Shown piece by piece: positions 1-8,592 of a stretch of DNA of 64,000 nucleotides (position 1 is its first letter; the number at the start of each line of letters is the position of its first letter). A program made the position numbers and the translations under genes. The stretch comes from PWXP01 sp040772845 (GTDB taxonomy: Bacteria; Planctomycetota; Planctomycetia; Pirellulales; Thermoguttaceae). The stretch is taken from the NCBI GenBank assembly GCA_040772845.1, contig JAXGXG010000001.1, positions 7,378,001 to 7,442,000 of the forward strand. Reading direction: 5' to 3'. Below the pieces are notes generated by a model that saw only the letters and a list, made by a program, of their open reading frames with translations, did not search any database and was not told the origin of the DNA.

Positions 1-149
1 CGAGGGTCGACAATGGGAGCCTTCCCGCCTTCATTGCCTACGTTACTGGCGTCTTCCCCGCAGACAATTCGGCCCTCGCCTACCAGTGTAAGCCCGCCCA
101 TGGCGGCTGTGGCTACAAGAAAACGACGACGCGGAAATACTTCATTCAT
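1..149 (-). CDS. Tat-signal exported protein, N-terminal fragment (cut by window edge)
   Basis: The minus strand opens with ATG at 147-149 and stays open to base 1. It encodes a classic twin-arginine leader: residues 1-12 contain PRRRFLVA, followed by a hydrophobic stretch rich in Ala and Gly and a probable cleavage site near the VCGED segment (about residues 29-33). Only 49 residues are visible, so the product cannot be named. The protein should be exported folded to the periplasm. It starts 49 bases after the stop of the BNR-repeat gene on the same strand, so the two are probably one operon. A weak GGAG lies about 12 bases before the start. Confidence 0.7.
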   Translation of the reverse strand, partial: MNEVFPRRRFLVATAAMGGLTLVGEGRIVCGEDASNVGNEGGKAPIVDP

Positions 150-198
150 AGCCATTGGCTACTCCGGTTGATGTTCCGTGGGAATACGTGTCGCAGTG

Positions 199-2664
199 CT
201 ACCGAGTTGCAGGTATCAGTGCCCGATTGGTAGCCATTTGCCAGGTGTTTCCACCATCGGGCGACATCAACAAGGCTCGACGCGATCCAACATGGTCGTT
301 CCGGTAGAACCAGTGGGTCGACCAGTAATCGTAAGAAACGAATAATCGTCCCATTCGATCGATGGTCAGACGGTGGTAGAAAACGCTGTACTCGGAAAAC
401 GGCGGTACGACCAGTGCCTCGGGGGTTTGCCAGGGGCCGTCGGCCGGCTTGCGCTGGTGGGCAAGCACGGCATGGGAACTTGCCGGATGCGGCTCCACGC
501 CGCTTCGCCAAAGGCGGTAGACCACGTGAAGCGTTTCGTCGAGATCGCACACCATGCCAATGTAGGTCTGCCGCAAGTCTTGCCCAAGAAGTTCCGCCTC
601 GGTCCAGCCCGCCCCGGCGTCGTTGGGAGAAAGCGATCTGGCGTACGGAAACGGGCGACCGTGCGTGCCGGCCAGCACGTGCAGATACCCCTTGCTGTCC
701 TGCGTGATGCTCGGCGAGTTATGAACGTCGTTAGCCGGCGGACCGTACGCCACCAGCGCCGGTTGGCTCAACTGCCCGGTTGTTCGATTGTAGGTTGCCA
801 CGTACGCGGGGACTCCAGGCGTCTTCTGCGCCGGATCGGTGGCCTCGCCCCAAACCACGTGTACACGGTCGCCGCGCGAGACGACCGTGGCGGGAATGCC
901 CGAATGCGCCGCAAGACCAATGCACTTGTCGGAAATCAGAATGGGTTTCTGGAACACAATCCGGTCGCCCTCTTTCTCTGCCAGGATCAACTCCAAATCG
1001 TTGACCCGGCGCCAGAAGACGTTTGGGTCTACCTCCGTGCAGGTGTATCGCAGAATAGGCGGCGGTCCGTCGGGCGTATTGTGGCCGGAAAACTGTTCAA
1101 TGTCGTACGAACTCGATTTGTCCTTCCGCTCGGGCAGCAGAAAGGCATCGAAACTCCGGCCTGCATCGGAAGATCGCATCAGCGCCGCCTGCCGCCCCCG
1201 GCGAGCCAGCAGGTAGACGCCGTTGTCCGCGTCAAACGCAACCTTACTCATGGCAAGGCTGAATCCACTGCCATCGAAAGACGGTACGCGGCGAGTCACC
1301 GCTTCGGTAAGGTTTGTGGTGGTCCACGTGTCGTCTTCTATCGTGGCCAGTCCGGATTTCTCGCGGGTAAAAGGACGGTTTGCAGGATCGAAGTACATCT
1401 CGTGCTCAACGGGATAATCAGGCAGATAGCCCAACTGTTCGTTTTCATGCTCGTAGGGTTTGAGCACGAGCGGCATGTTCAATGGGCTTGTGGCAGGCGC
1501 ATCTCCTGCAATGCACGTGAGAGTTGCATAGGTCGAAACCTCCGGTGTATCCACCGGTGTTGCCCGAAGGTGGCACTCGCGGCTCTCACCTGCCGGCGGG
1601 GCCGTATAGCCGACGCGAACCTCGACGGCCGACTTCCCGCGAACCTCAACTTGCGTGCTGGAGACGGTCGCCGGCCAGGACTTGCCGGGAAACTCCAGTG
1701 ATAGGTCTATTGCGCGTTTGTGGCTCGCATTGTTGTGGACACGGAAGGCGATTTCGCCCTGGACGCCTGCATTGGCGTAGACCGTTTGCCGATAAGGCGT
1801 AAGCAGCCACCGGTTGGGCAGCAGGTCGAACCACGACTGCGCCTTCGGCGTCCAGCAGGCGAGGTTCGGATAGCAGTCGCCAGAATCCCATCGCGTGAGA
1901 CCGTCGATGTTCACAACTGCCTGCTGGACCGGGAAATGAACCCGCCATGGCGCCGCGTCTCGCCGTTCGCCTGCCGGAAAGGTGTGTACAATCTGGTTTT
2001 CGGCATCGGGCACGAGTTCGGCGATGAGCTGATCGTCACGGTCGAGCACGCTCAAAGCCCCGACGGATTCGGGCAGGCCGGTAATTTCCATGGTGAACTC
2101 ACCTTGCCGCGGGAGGAAGCAGACGTCGCCCTCGCGTTCCGGCTGCGCGAGCACAATCGGCTCTTCATGGCGTCGGTCGCGATGGCCCCGCGCGGTCTCA
2201 ACCAGATAGTGTTTGCAGTTGGTCTGAAAGCCCCAGACGAAATCGTCGCCGTACCGGTCCTGGGAAACGGTGACATTGAGCGCGTAGATTCCCTTGCGAT
2301 CGACCTGCGTCTTGAGACGCGCCCATTGAACGGGGCCCAAGCCGCTTCTTTCGCTGCTCGAATGATCTGGAATCACAGCCTCTTGGAGCACCCTTCGATC
2401 CGGGCCGACCAGGATAGCGCGAAGCTCGGTACGACGCCGGCTGCGATTGCGATCCTGTTTATGGACATCGATGATCAGTTCGCCGGGCGAAGCAAGAAAG
2501 TAGGCTCCGCCGCAGCCGCCAACGGCCCATTCGACGTTTCTTGACGCAGCAGGCGTCTCGGTATCTGCCGAGATTACAGCCGCATCGTCTGCCCGGAGAC
2601 CCGCGCCGGGCGAAAAAGGCACAAACATACCGAAGAGGGCCAGACAGAACGCGAATCGTTTCAT
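199..2664 (-). CDS. Secreted BNR-repeat (sialidase-like) beta-propeller protein
   Basis: An 821-residue exported protein. The chosen start (codon at 2662-2664) begins MKRFAFCLALFG, a Sec signal peptide ending near GLRADDAA, and has AAGGA eight bases upstream; an in-frame start 78 bases further upstream would put a non-signal extension before it. The N-terminal half has beta-sandwich character, including a segment resembling NPCBM/NEW2-type domains. The C-terminal half carries BNR/Asp-box-like repeats (for example SSDAGRSFD and SPDGGNTW), typical of sialidase-fold propellers. It may bind or hydrolyse glycans at the cell surface; no sialidase arginine triad was verified. It is transcribed away from the phosphoesterase at 2940 and followed by a Tat-signal gene. 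Confidence 0.75.
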   Translation of the reverse strand: MKRFAFCLALFGMFVPFSPGAGLRADDAAVISADTETPAASRNVEWAVGGCGGAYFLASPGELIIDVHKQDRNRSRRRTELRAILVGPDRRVLQEAVIPDHSSSERSGLGPVQWARLKTQVDRKGIYALNVTVSQDRYGDDFVWGFQTNCKHYLVETARGHRDRRHEEPIVLAQPEREGDVCFLPRQGEFTMEITGLPESVGALSVLDRDDQLIAELVPDAENQIVHTFPAGERRDAAPWRVHFPVQQAVVNIDGLTRWDSGDCYPNLACWTPKAQSWFDLLPNRWLLTPYRQTVYANAGVQGEIAFRVHNNASHKRAIDLSLEFPGKSWPATVSSTQVEVRGKSAVEVRVGYTAPPAGESRECHLRATPVDTPEVSTYATLTCIAGDAPATSPLNMPLVLKPYEHENEQLGYLPDYPVEHEMYFDPANRPFTREKSGLATIEDDTWTTTNLTEAVTRRVPSFDGSGFSLAMSKVAFDADNGVYLLARRGRQAALMRSSDAGRSFDAFLLPERKDKSSSYDIEQFSGHNTPDGPPPILRYTCTEVDPNVFWRRVNDLELILAEKEGDRIVFQKPILISDKCIGLAAHSGIPATVVSRGDRVHVVWGEATDPAQKTPGVPAYVATYNRTTGQLSQPALVAYGPPANDVHNSPSITQDSKGYLHVLAGTHGRPFPYARSLSPNDAGAGWTEAELLGQDLRQTYIGMVCDLDETLHVVYRLWRSGVEPHPASSHAVLAHQRKPADGPWQTPEALVVPPFSEYSVFYHRLTIDRMGRLFVSYDYWSTHWFYRNDHVGSRRALLMSPDGGNTWQMATNRALIPATR

Positions 2665-2939
2665 GGTAGCGGTCCTTGGACGGGGAGGCGGAAGGGCAAT
2701 GCAGTTCAGAACCATTGTTGCACTGGAACCTCGATGGTTCAACCTGCGTGGCCGATTTCATCGCGGCTCGAAAGAACCGAAGAAGCCGGTTGTGGAAACC
2801 CTCGCGAAATCCAGTTACATTAAAGAGGTCCGTGGTGCGCAGACGGCGTCTCCGCCACAAGCGGGGCAACGTATCCCGAGTGCCATTGACAGGAATTGCC
2901 CATGCTTTGCCTGAATTCCACCTCAAGGAGAACCTTTCC

Positions 2940-4112
2940 ATGCCCGTGCGACAAGCCTTTCTCTGGCTAACAGCCCTCTTGGCCGTTGTTTACTCGGATG
3001 CAGCCCATACAGCCGAGTTGGCCGTCCCACCCTACCTTCAGTTGGGTGATGATGGCGCATTGACGGTGATGTGGTGCACGGACAAGCCCGCTTACAGTTG
3101 GATTGAATACGGCGAGACGCCAGACCTTGGCCAGAAGGCTGACCGAATCGTGGAAGGGCTGCGTGCAGCCAATACCACCCGCCACCAGGTACGCATCCCT
3201 GTGAAGGAATTCAAGGAACTCCATTACCGGATCGGGTGGAAGGTGATCGACTCGTTCGGAGCTTATCGCGTGGACTTCCAAGAACCAGAATTCACCGAGA
3301 CGTATCACGTTCGCCAGCTTCCCGGTCCGGCCGAGACCGTGCGGGTTGCCATCCTCAACGATCTTCACGAAAACTTTGCTCTGTTCGCCAAGCTGATTCC
3401 CCAGCTTACTGGGTTTGACTACGATTTCAGCATCTTCAATGGCGACGTCTTCACAGACATCCCCACCGAAGAACGTTTTGTTCGTGCGTTGACGACGTAC
3501 AATGCAGGCGTTCGTGCATGGCAGCGACCAGTCGTGTATCAACGCGGAAACCATGAATACCGTGGCGCATTCGCCCGGGAACTGAGAGGCTGGCTTTCCC
3601 CGCCGGGTGGATATTTCTATGGTGCATTCACGGCAGGCCCAATTCACTTCATTATGCTCGATGCCGGTGAAGACAAACCGGATGACAATCCGGCGTACTC
3701 CGGGCTGAACGACTTCACCGGATATCGGAAGCTGCAAGCAGAGTTCCTGAAACAGGAAATCAGCGGGGACGCATTCCGCCGCGCCACCTATCGCGTTCTG
3801 GTTCATCATATCCCGCTTTATGCTGCAGGCAGAAAGGACGCTATCTGGGCAAGGCTCCCGCGCGAAGTATGGGAAGATACATTGCAGGGCGCGCCGATCA
3901 CGCTGGCCATCTGCGGTCATACGCACCGGGCTGAGATCTGTCCGACCGGAGCCGAGGGTAATCCGTATCCCGTTGCCATCGGCGGTGGATCACAAGAGGC
4001 AGATGGCGCCGTGATGCATCTGGAAGCAAATCCCGAGCAACTTACCCTGAAGATGTTCGACGTCCAGGGCAAGCTGATCCATTCACTGGAGATTCCGGCC
4101 TCGCAGCAGTAG
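2940..4112 (+). CDS. Secreted calcineurin-like metallophosphoesterase
   Basis: A 390-residue exported phosphatase. The start at 2940 has AAGGAG eight bases upstream and begins MPVRQAFLWL, a Sec signal peptide ending near AAHTAELAV. Residues about 25-125 look like the fibronectin-like N-terminal domain of purple acid phosphatases (VPPYLQLGDDGALTVMW). The metal-binding blocks follow in order: D141-x-H143, GD 168-169, GNHE 203-206, HH 289-290 and GHTH 326-329, which is a complete calcineurin-type dinuclear metal site. It probably releases phosphate from a periplasmic ester; the substrate is unknown. It is divergent from the BNR gene and followed, 123 bases later, by a ceramidase-like gene on the same strand. 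Confidence 0.88.
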   Translation: MPVRQAFLWLTALLAVVYSDAAHTAELAVPPYLQLGDDGALTVMWCTDKPAYSWIEYGETPDLGQKADRIVEGLRAANTTRHQVRIPVKEFKELHYRIGWKVIDSFGAYRVDFQEPEFTETYHVRQLPGPAETVRVAILNDLHENFALFAKLIPQLTGFDYDFSIFNGDVFTDIPTEERFVRALTTYNAGVRAWQRPVVYQRGNHEYRGAFARELRGWLSPPGGYFYGAFTAGPIHFIMLDAGEDKPDDNPAYSGLNDFTGYRKLQAEFLKQEISGDAFRRATYRVLVHHIPLYAAGRKDAIWARLPREVWEDTLQGAPITLAICGHTHRAEICPTGAEGNPYPVAIGGGSQEADGAVMHLEANPEQLTLKMFDVQGKLIHSLEIPASQQ

Positions 4113-4235
4113 CCGCGAATCATCTTTGCCCGGCGTGTGCGTCACCTCAACTCCTGGCAGGTAGCACCTTCCGGCGGGTCGGGTATAATGTTTCGAAATG
4201 AGGAACTTCACCCCCCATTCTCGGAGGACCGTGCG

Positions 4236-5462
4236 ATGAGGCATTTCATGCAGTTCGTGGTAGTTCCGGTTTTGTTTCTGGCCGGCATGTGTCCGAGGCC
4301 GCTGTTGGCAGATGAGGCGACGGCCGGCTCATGGAAGGCAGGAGTCGCCTCGGCGACGATTACCCCGAAACAGCCGATGTGGATGGCCGGTTACGCCGCC
4401 CGGAAAAAGCCTTCCGAGGGGACGGCGCAGGACCTCTTCGCCAAAGCCCTGGCATTGGAAGATGCCGAGGGGAATCGGTTCGTTGCCGTTACCCTGGATT
4501 TGATTGGCGTGCTGACCGTCCTGCGGGAAGACGTCGAGAAGGCCGTCCAGGAGAAATACGGTCTCCCGCCCGCCTCGCTCATGCTCAATGCGTCGCACAC
4601 GCACTGCGGCCCGGAGTATCGCGAGCGTGAAGGACGTGAAGAAGAGGCGCGCGCGTACTTGACATTCCTCGAGGAGACCATCACCGATCTGGTGGGGAAG
4701 GCGATCGAGAACCTCGCGCCGGCCCAATTGGAGTACAGCCGGGCCCGAGCAGGATTCGCCATGAATCGCCGCCTGCTGACCGAAAAAGGCTATCGTATTC
4801 GCCCGAATCCCGACGGCCCGGTCGATCACGAAGTCCCCACGCTTATCGTCAAAGACGAAAAGGGTGAACTACATGCGGTCCTGTTCGGCTACGCGTGCCA
4901 CAACACGACGTTGGGCTTCTACGAGTTTTGCGGCGATTATGCAGGCTATGCGCAGGAGTATTTTCAGGCGGACTACCCCGGGGTGACGGCTATGTTTGTG
5001 GCCGGATGCGGCGCAGACCAGAATCCGCACCCACGGCGCGAAGTGAAGTACGTCGAGCAGCACGGACGCAACCTGGCTACGGCCGTTGAGGCCGCAGTGA
5101 CGGCAAACCCCAAGCCGGTCAGCGGCGCCATCCGGTGCGCCATGGAGAGCGTCGAACTGGTTCGGACGGGCGACAGTGCTGGTCCCTATCCGTATCGCGT
5201 CCAGGTAGTTCGCCTCGGCAATAGCATTACCCTGGTCGCCCTGCCAAGCGAGGTTGTGGTCGACTACTCGCTTCGCTTGAAGAAGGAGTTGGCCGGCAAC
5301 GGGCTGGTTTGGGTTGCAGGTTATTCCAATGGCTATTTCGGTTATATTCCAAGTCGGCGGATTCTGGAGGAAGGCGGTTATGAAGCCGGCCCATGGGAAC
5401 CAAGCCTTGAAGATCGCATTGTTGAAAAAGTCCACGAGTTGAATCAGAATCTGTCCAAGTGA
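4236..5462 (+). CDS. Neutral/alkaline ceramidase-like hydrolase
   Basis: A 408-residue exported protein. The start at 4236 has GGAGG about nine bases upstream and begins MRHFMQFVVVPVLFLAG, a signal peptide ending near LLADEAT. The mature start AGVASATITPKQPMWMAGY and the block NASHTHCGPEYRE match the N-terminal domain of neutral ceramidases, with histidines suited to zinc binding. At about 400 residues it is much shorter than true ceramidases and lacks their C-terminal immunoglobulin-like domain, which is usual for planctomycete paralogues of unknown substrate. A general amidohydrolase acting on glycolipids or N-acyl sugars is possible. It is followed after 81 bases by a sulfatase on the same strand. 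Confidence 0.85.
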   Translation: MRHFMQFVVVPVLFLAGMCPRPLLADEATAGSWKAGVASATITPKQPMWMAGYAARKKPSEGTAQDLFAKALALEDAEGNRFVAVTLDLIGVLTVLREDVEKAVQEKYGLPPASLMLNASHTHCGPEYREREGREEEARAYLTFLEETITDLVGKAIENLAPAQLEYSRARAGFAMNRRLLTEKGYRIRPNPDGPVDHEVPTLIVKDEKGELHAVLFGYACHNTTLGFYEFCGDYAGYAQEYFQADYPGVTAMFVAGCGADQNPHPRREVKYVEQHGRNLATAVEAAVTANPKPVSGAIRCAMESVELVRTGDSAGPYPYRVQVVRLGNSITLVALPSEVVVDYSLRLKKELAGNGLVWVAGYSNGYFGYIPSRRILEEGGYEAGPWEPSLEDRIVEKVHELNQNLSK

Positions 5463-5543
5463 GCGTTTTCCGGCATATCAGGCCGGCGTCTGGCAGTATA
5501 TGTTTTCCAATGAACTGGCGTCTCTACCTGAAGGAAAGGCATT

Positions 5544-7040
5544 ATGATGAACTATCGACTTCCGAAATTGCCCGTGCTTGCCGGCCTGGTGGCTTTGCTC
5601 GGAGCCGCCATTGGGCTGAACGGCGACGATGCCGGAGCAGCGCCGCCCGACGCCCGGCCGAACGTCCTCTTCTGTTTGGCCGATGATTGGGGTTGGCCGC
5701 ACGCGGGCGTTTATGGCGACCGCGTCGTCCAAACGCCTGCGTTCGATCGTCTTGCACGCGAGGGCGTGTTGTTCGAGCGGGCGTTTATATCCTCGCCCTC
5801 GTGCACCCCCTGCCGCAATTCGATCATCACCGGGCAGCACTTCTATCGTTTGGATCAGGGCGCGAACTTGCATAGCACACTCGACGTGCGCCATCCGAAC
5901 TTCATGACACTGTTGGAAACCGCCGGTTACGCAATCGGGCATTACCGCAAAGCGTGGGGCCCGGGCGACTTCCGTGCCGCCGGTTACGAGCGTCATCCGT
6001 GCGGCCCTGCGTACAAAGGTTTCGACCAATTCATGAAAGAGCGGCCCAAGAATCAGCCGTTCTGCTTCTGGTTCGGCACGAGCGATCCGCACCGCCCGTA
6101 TGTGGAAGGGTCCGGTCGCGAAAGCGGCATGAATATCGATGCCGTGCAGGCGCCCGGCTTCTGGCCCGACGTCGAGACGATTCGGAGTGATATCGCGGAC
6201 TACTATTTCGAGGTGCAGCGTTGGAATCGCGACGTGGCCGATGCCATGGCGCTGCTTGAGCAAGCCGGCGAACTCGACAACACGATTATCGTGATGAGCG
6301 GCGACCACGGCATGCCGTTTCCCCGCTGCAAGGGCAACCTTTACGACTGGGGCGTGCGCGTGCCGCTGGCGATTCGCTGGGGCAGCCAGGTCAAAGGCGG
6401 ACAGCGCGTGGATGAATTCGTTTCGCTGATTGATATAGCGCCGACCGTGCTGGAAGCCGCCGGTGTGGAGACGCCTGCCGTGATGACCGGTCGTTCGCTG
6501 CTCAACTTGCTTCGCGGCAAGGAGTCGAAAGACGACCGCAGTTCCATCGTTGTGGGCCGCGAGAGACATACGCCGGCGCAGGAGGTTCCCTCGATGGTCG
6601 GTTTCCCGGCGCGCGCCATTCGCACCGATCGTTGGCTGTATATCATGAATCTCGAGTCGGACCGCTGGCCCGCCGGGGTTCCGGACAACGCAACGCACCC
6701 GATCGGGCAGTTTGCCGACTGCGACGGCGGTCCGACAAAGGCCTTTCTAATGGAGCATCGCGACGACCCGAAGTACGCTCGGTACTTCCAATACTGTTTT
6801 GCGAGACGTCCGGCCGAAGAGCTATATGACTGCGAGAAAGACCCGGATCAGCTCAAGAACCTTGCCACGGATCCGAAGTACCACGTTACGGCCGCGCAAC
6901 TGCGTTCGCAACTGATTGCCCGACTCAAGGAGACGGCCGATCCTCGCTTCACCGAAGCGCCCGTTGAGTTCGACGAATACCCCTACCGCGCCAAGTACCT
7001 CCAAAAACGCGTGGAGGAGTGGCGACGCGCCAACAAGTGA
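5544..7040 (+). CDS. Secreted sulfatase (formylglycine type)
   Basis: A 498-residue S1-type sulfatase that should remove sulfate esters from polysaccharides in the periplasm. AAGGAAAGG lies just upstream of the start; a second Met follows immediately, so the start may be one codon later. After a signal peptide (residues 1-32), the metal-binding DDWGWP block follows RPNVLFCLA. The formylglycine motif is C87-T-P-C-R91, then NSIITGQ; it satisfies the C-x-P-x-R core recognised by the formylglycine-generating enzyme but has Cys where Ser or Ala is usual. SGDHGMPFPRCKGNLYDWG supplies the second metal and sulfate-binding residues. It converges with the propeller gene at 7046, leaving only five bases between the stops. 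Confidence 0.93.
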   Translation: MMNYRLPKLPVLAGLVALLGAAIGLNGDDAGAAPPDARPNVLFCLADDWGWPHAGVYGDRVVQTPAFDRLAREGVLFERAFISSPSCTPCRNSIITGQHFYRLDQGANLHSTLDVRHPNFMTLLETAGYAIGHYRKAWGPGDFRAAGYERHPCGPAYKGFDQFMKERPKNQPFCFWFGTSDPHRPYVEGSGRESGMNIDAVQAPGFWPDVETIRSDIADYYFEVQRWNRDVADAMALLEQAGELDNTIIVMSGDHGMPFPRCKGNLYDWGVRVPLAIRWGSQVKGGQRVDEFVSLIDIAPTVLEAAGVETPAVMTGRSLLNLLRGKESKDDRSSIVVGRERHTPAQEVPSMVGFPARAIRTDRWLYIMNLESDRWPAGVPDNATHPIGQFADCDGGPTKAFLMEHRDDPKYARYFQYCFARRPAEELYDCEKDPDQLKNLATDPKYHVTAAQLRSQLIARLKETADPRFTEAPVEFDEYPYRAKYLQKRVEEWRRANK

Positions 7041-7045
7041 ATCTG

Positions 7046-8266
7046 TTACTGCGTCTTTTCAATCAATGGCGCTACCGGCGTGACCGAAAGGTCCATGCGA
7101 CCGTCGCCGTGGTTGATGGTGCAGATGATATACTTGTCGCCGCAGACGAACTGGGGGTGCGGATCCGGATGGAGCTTGCTCGGGTTCTCTCGCGTGTTGA
7201 AAGCGGGCAGCACCGTGTAGAGGAAGACTTCCTTCTGCGTCACGGAATTGTAGAACCCCACCTGCCACGAGCAGCCCCGATACCACCGCCCGACGCTGTA
7301 GTCGTAAGTGAAGTAACGATGGTCGGCCGTCATGGTGGCATGGGCTGCGTGGACCGGCGCGACCCTTTGCTGCTCGCCGCTTGCCAGATCGTAATAGATC
7401 ACCCCGTACTCATCGCCGTGGCTGCAGTAGTAGAATCCCTTGCCGTCCGCAGCCCAGTACTCGTGGGTGGCGTAGTTGTTCACAGGCGGAACGATGCGGC
7501 GTTTCCCTTCCGGCTCGACCAGAATGAGCCGCGGATACACGCCATCGATCTTCTGGATGCGATGCTCGACGTTCTCGGAATCGGTCCAGCGGGTTTCGTG
7601 GGCGCACAGGGCCAGGCGGTCGTTGGTCGGATGGACCTGCCCGTGGTTCACGCAAACCGACTCTTCACCCCATTTCTCGAACTGCCCGGTTGCGATATCG
7701 AGCATGCCCTGGATGAAACGGTCATCCACCCGGGCATCCATGAATGCCTTGGTGCGGTCGGCCGTGAGTGTCACGTGCGTTGCCAGGCCCCGCACCCGCT
7801 CGCCTGCGGATTGAATCTCCTGGGGAATGTCGCACAACTTCTCTTTCTCGCGAGGTTCGCTCCGGAGGTCCATGCTGTAGAAGCCGTCCGGTTCGAACCA
7901 GTAAAGGACGGCGCTCTCCGTATCCAGGAACGGGATGGTGCCGTAAATCTCCAGCGACAGCACTTCGTCTGTGAGCAGATCGACCAGAGCTACGGCTCTA
8001 CGGTTTCCTCGTTCGCCACCGCAAATCCAGAAAACAATGAAACGGCCGTCTTCCGTCATCGACTTCTGGGTGAAGTAGAGGCTCTGCTGATTCTCGGCGA
8101 TCCGGGTTTCCAGAATATAGGAAACAACGCCGGACTGCGGATCGGCATGTTTGCGGAACAGTCGCGACGTTTCTGGCGTCTTCAGCCGGGATGCGTCCTG
8201 GTCGGCGGCGCCGCAAGTGCCCGCAACGAACGACAACAGCAACAACAGTGGCAGATGGTATCTCAT
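7046..8266 (-). CDS. Exported beta-propeller protein, oligogalacturonate-lyase (PL22)-like
   Basis: A 406-residue exported protein. The start (codon 8264-8266) begins MRYHLPLLLLLSFVAGTCGA, a clear signal peptide; an in-frame TTG 108 bases upstream would add an unlikely leader. The body has repeated WD40-like beta-propeller blades (for example TEDGRFIVFWICGG and TADHRYFTYDYS). The C-terminal HPDPHPQFVCGDKYIICTIN block, with closely spaced histidines and a preceding NSVTQKEVFLYT, resembles the metal site of PL22 oligogalacturonide lyases. Pectin-fragment cleavage is therefore plausible but not shown. It converges with the sulfatase gene and diverges from the glycoside-hydrolase-like gene at 8593. 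Confidence 0.65.
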   Translation of the reverse strand: MRYHLPLLLLLSFVAGTCGAADQDASRLKTPETSRLFRKHADPQSGVVSYILETRIAENQQSLYFTQKSMTEDGRFIVFWICGGERGNRRAVALVDLLTDEVLSLEIYGTIPFLDTESAVLYWFEPDGFYSMDLRSEPREKEKLCDIPQEIQSAGERVRGLATHVTLTADRTKAFMDARVDDRFIQGMLDIATGQFEKWGEESVCVNHGQVHPTNDRLALCAHETRWTDSENVEHRIQKIDGVYPRLILVEPEGKRRIVPPVNNYATHEYWAADGKGFYYCSHGDEYGVIYYDLASGEQQRVAPVHAAHATMTADHRYFTYDYSVGRWYRGCSWQVGFYNSVTQKEVFLYTVLPAFNTRENPSKLHPDPHPQFVCGDKYIICTINHGDGRMDLSVTPVAPLIEKTQ

Positions 8267-8592
8267 GGGGGTCTCTCTCGGGTAGTAGCAGGATCTGTAA
8301 TGGCAGGAACCGTATTGGCGTCGCGTGGGAACCATCGCCTTGGATGAGAGCATTGTAACCGCAAACGTGACCATTTGCCAGGTTCTCTATGGTTCCTGCT
8401 GTACCCAGCGAGGCTTTGAGTACCCCATTGGTATCGCAGTCGAATGCCACTCCGTACTGGCACAGCTTGCGGGGTCCGCAGGACCACACGCCTTGACAAC
8501 CGCTTTCGGCACTGCCTACGATGGCGTTTGCACAGCAACGGTATGGCAACATATCGCGGCGCCCAATGGTCCTGAATGGAGGAGCCCTGGTG
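8267..8592. promoter_or_regulatory. Divergent intergenic region with a candidate sigma70-type promoter
   Basis: This 326-base gap lies between two divergent genes, so it must carry a promoter for each. On the plus strand TTGACA at 8493-8498 and TACGAT at 8517-8522 are 18 bases apart, a perfect -35 and a four-of-six -10, about 70 bases before the start at 8593. Planctomycete promoters are poorly defined, so this is a weak call. No gene or repeat is visible in the gap. Confidence 0.3.
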